Shown piece after piece: positions 63,276 through 64,000 of a DNA stretch of 64,000 nt (position 1 is its first letter; every line of letters begins with the position of its first letter). The notes beneath the pieces are model-generated. The model did not search any database and was not told the origin of the DNA. It was given only the letters and a program-made list of their open reading frames with translations. Location of the stretch: positions 27,166 to 91,165 of the forward strand of contig CABUWK010000003.1 in assembly GCA_902495325.1 (NCBI GenBank). Direction: 5' to 3'. A program made the position numbers and the translations under genes. The stretch is from an uncultured Acidiphilium sp. (lineage in GTDB: Bacteria; Bacillota; Clostridia; Christensenellales; Borkfalkiaceae).

Positions 63276-64000
<725 letters not shown>

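Overview
The window is from a low-to-medium GC, endospore-forming Firmicute, probably an uncultured gut Clostridia (inference). The grounds are spoIIGA-sigE-sigG and sigH, a thrS T-box leader, textbook sigma-A promoters (TTGACA-17-TATAAT class) with strong Shine-Dalgarno sites, LplABC-type sugar importers, and a collagen-like protein of the spore-surface type. Most genes lie on the minus strand. No rRNA, tRNA, insertion sequence, prophage or CRISPR array was seen.

Left third (1-18451, minus): one contiguous, operon-like glycan-utilisation block, read right to left. It encodes an importer permease carrying an extra N-terminal extracytoplasmic domain, an SGNH hydrolase, a second permease, an exported and C-terminally anchored GDPD-family protein, a solute-binding lipoprotein, a small membrane protein, three right-handed beta-helix paralogues (two lipoproteins, one without a signal peptide), a GH2 beta-galactosidase, a GH78-type rhamnosidase-like protein and the start of another lipoprotein. 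No ABC ATPase is present. A divergent AraC regulator (18829-19725) is the obvious candidate controller. The layout suggests that surface beta-helix enzymes shorten a galactose/rhamnose-containing plant-type glycan, the importer takes up oligomers, and cytoplasmic enzymes finish the job.

19.7-30.8 kb: a cupin/carboxymuconolactone-decarboxylase pair (the cupin is frameshifted in a G6 run) divergent from a LysR regulator; a second GH78-type gene with a DUF4432 epimerase-like gene behind an operator-rich promoter; an amino-sugar operon (sugar-kinase-like, nagB, nagA) divergent from a second AraC regulator; and a DUF368 polyprenyl-phosphate transporter-type protein.

30.8-46.6 kb: gyrB-gyrA, gdhA, thrS with a T-box leader (specifier ACC), two tandem zinc-ribbon polytopic membrane proteins, a CrtI-like FAD oxidoreductase, a GT-C glycosyltransferase and a GH37 trehalase-like enzyme.

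46.7-64 kb: a large lipoprotein, a CvpA-like membrane protein, divergent glnS and glyS, and a compact mrnC-rlmB-sigH-dnaX-ybaB-recR run. Next come spoIIGA-sigE-sigG with a PRC-barrel protein, a PH-like membrane protein, a frameshifted aminoglycoside-phosphotransferase-like kinase, and a collagen-repeat protein running off the right edge behind a sigma-K-like promoter. Functions are read from motifs and context; no database search was possible.
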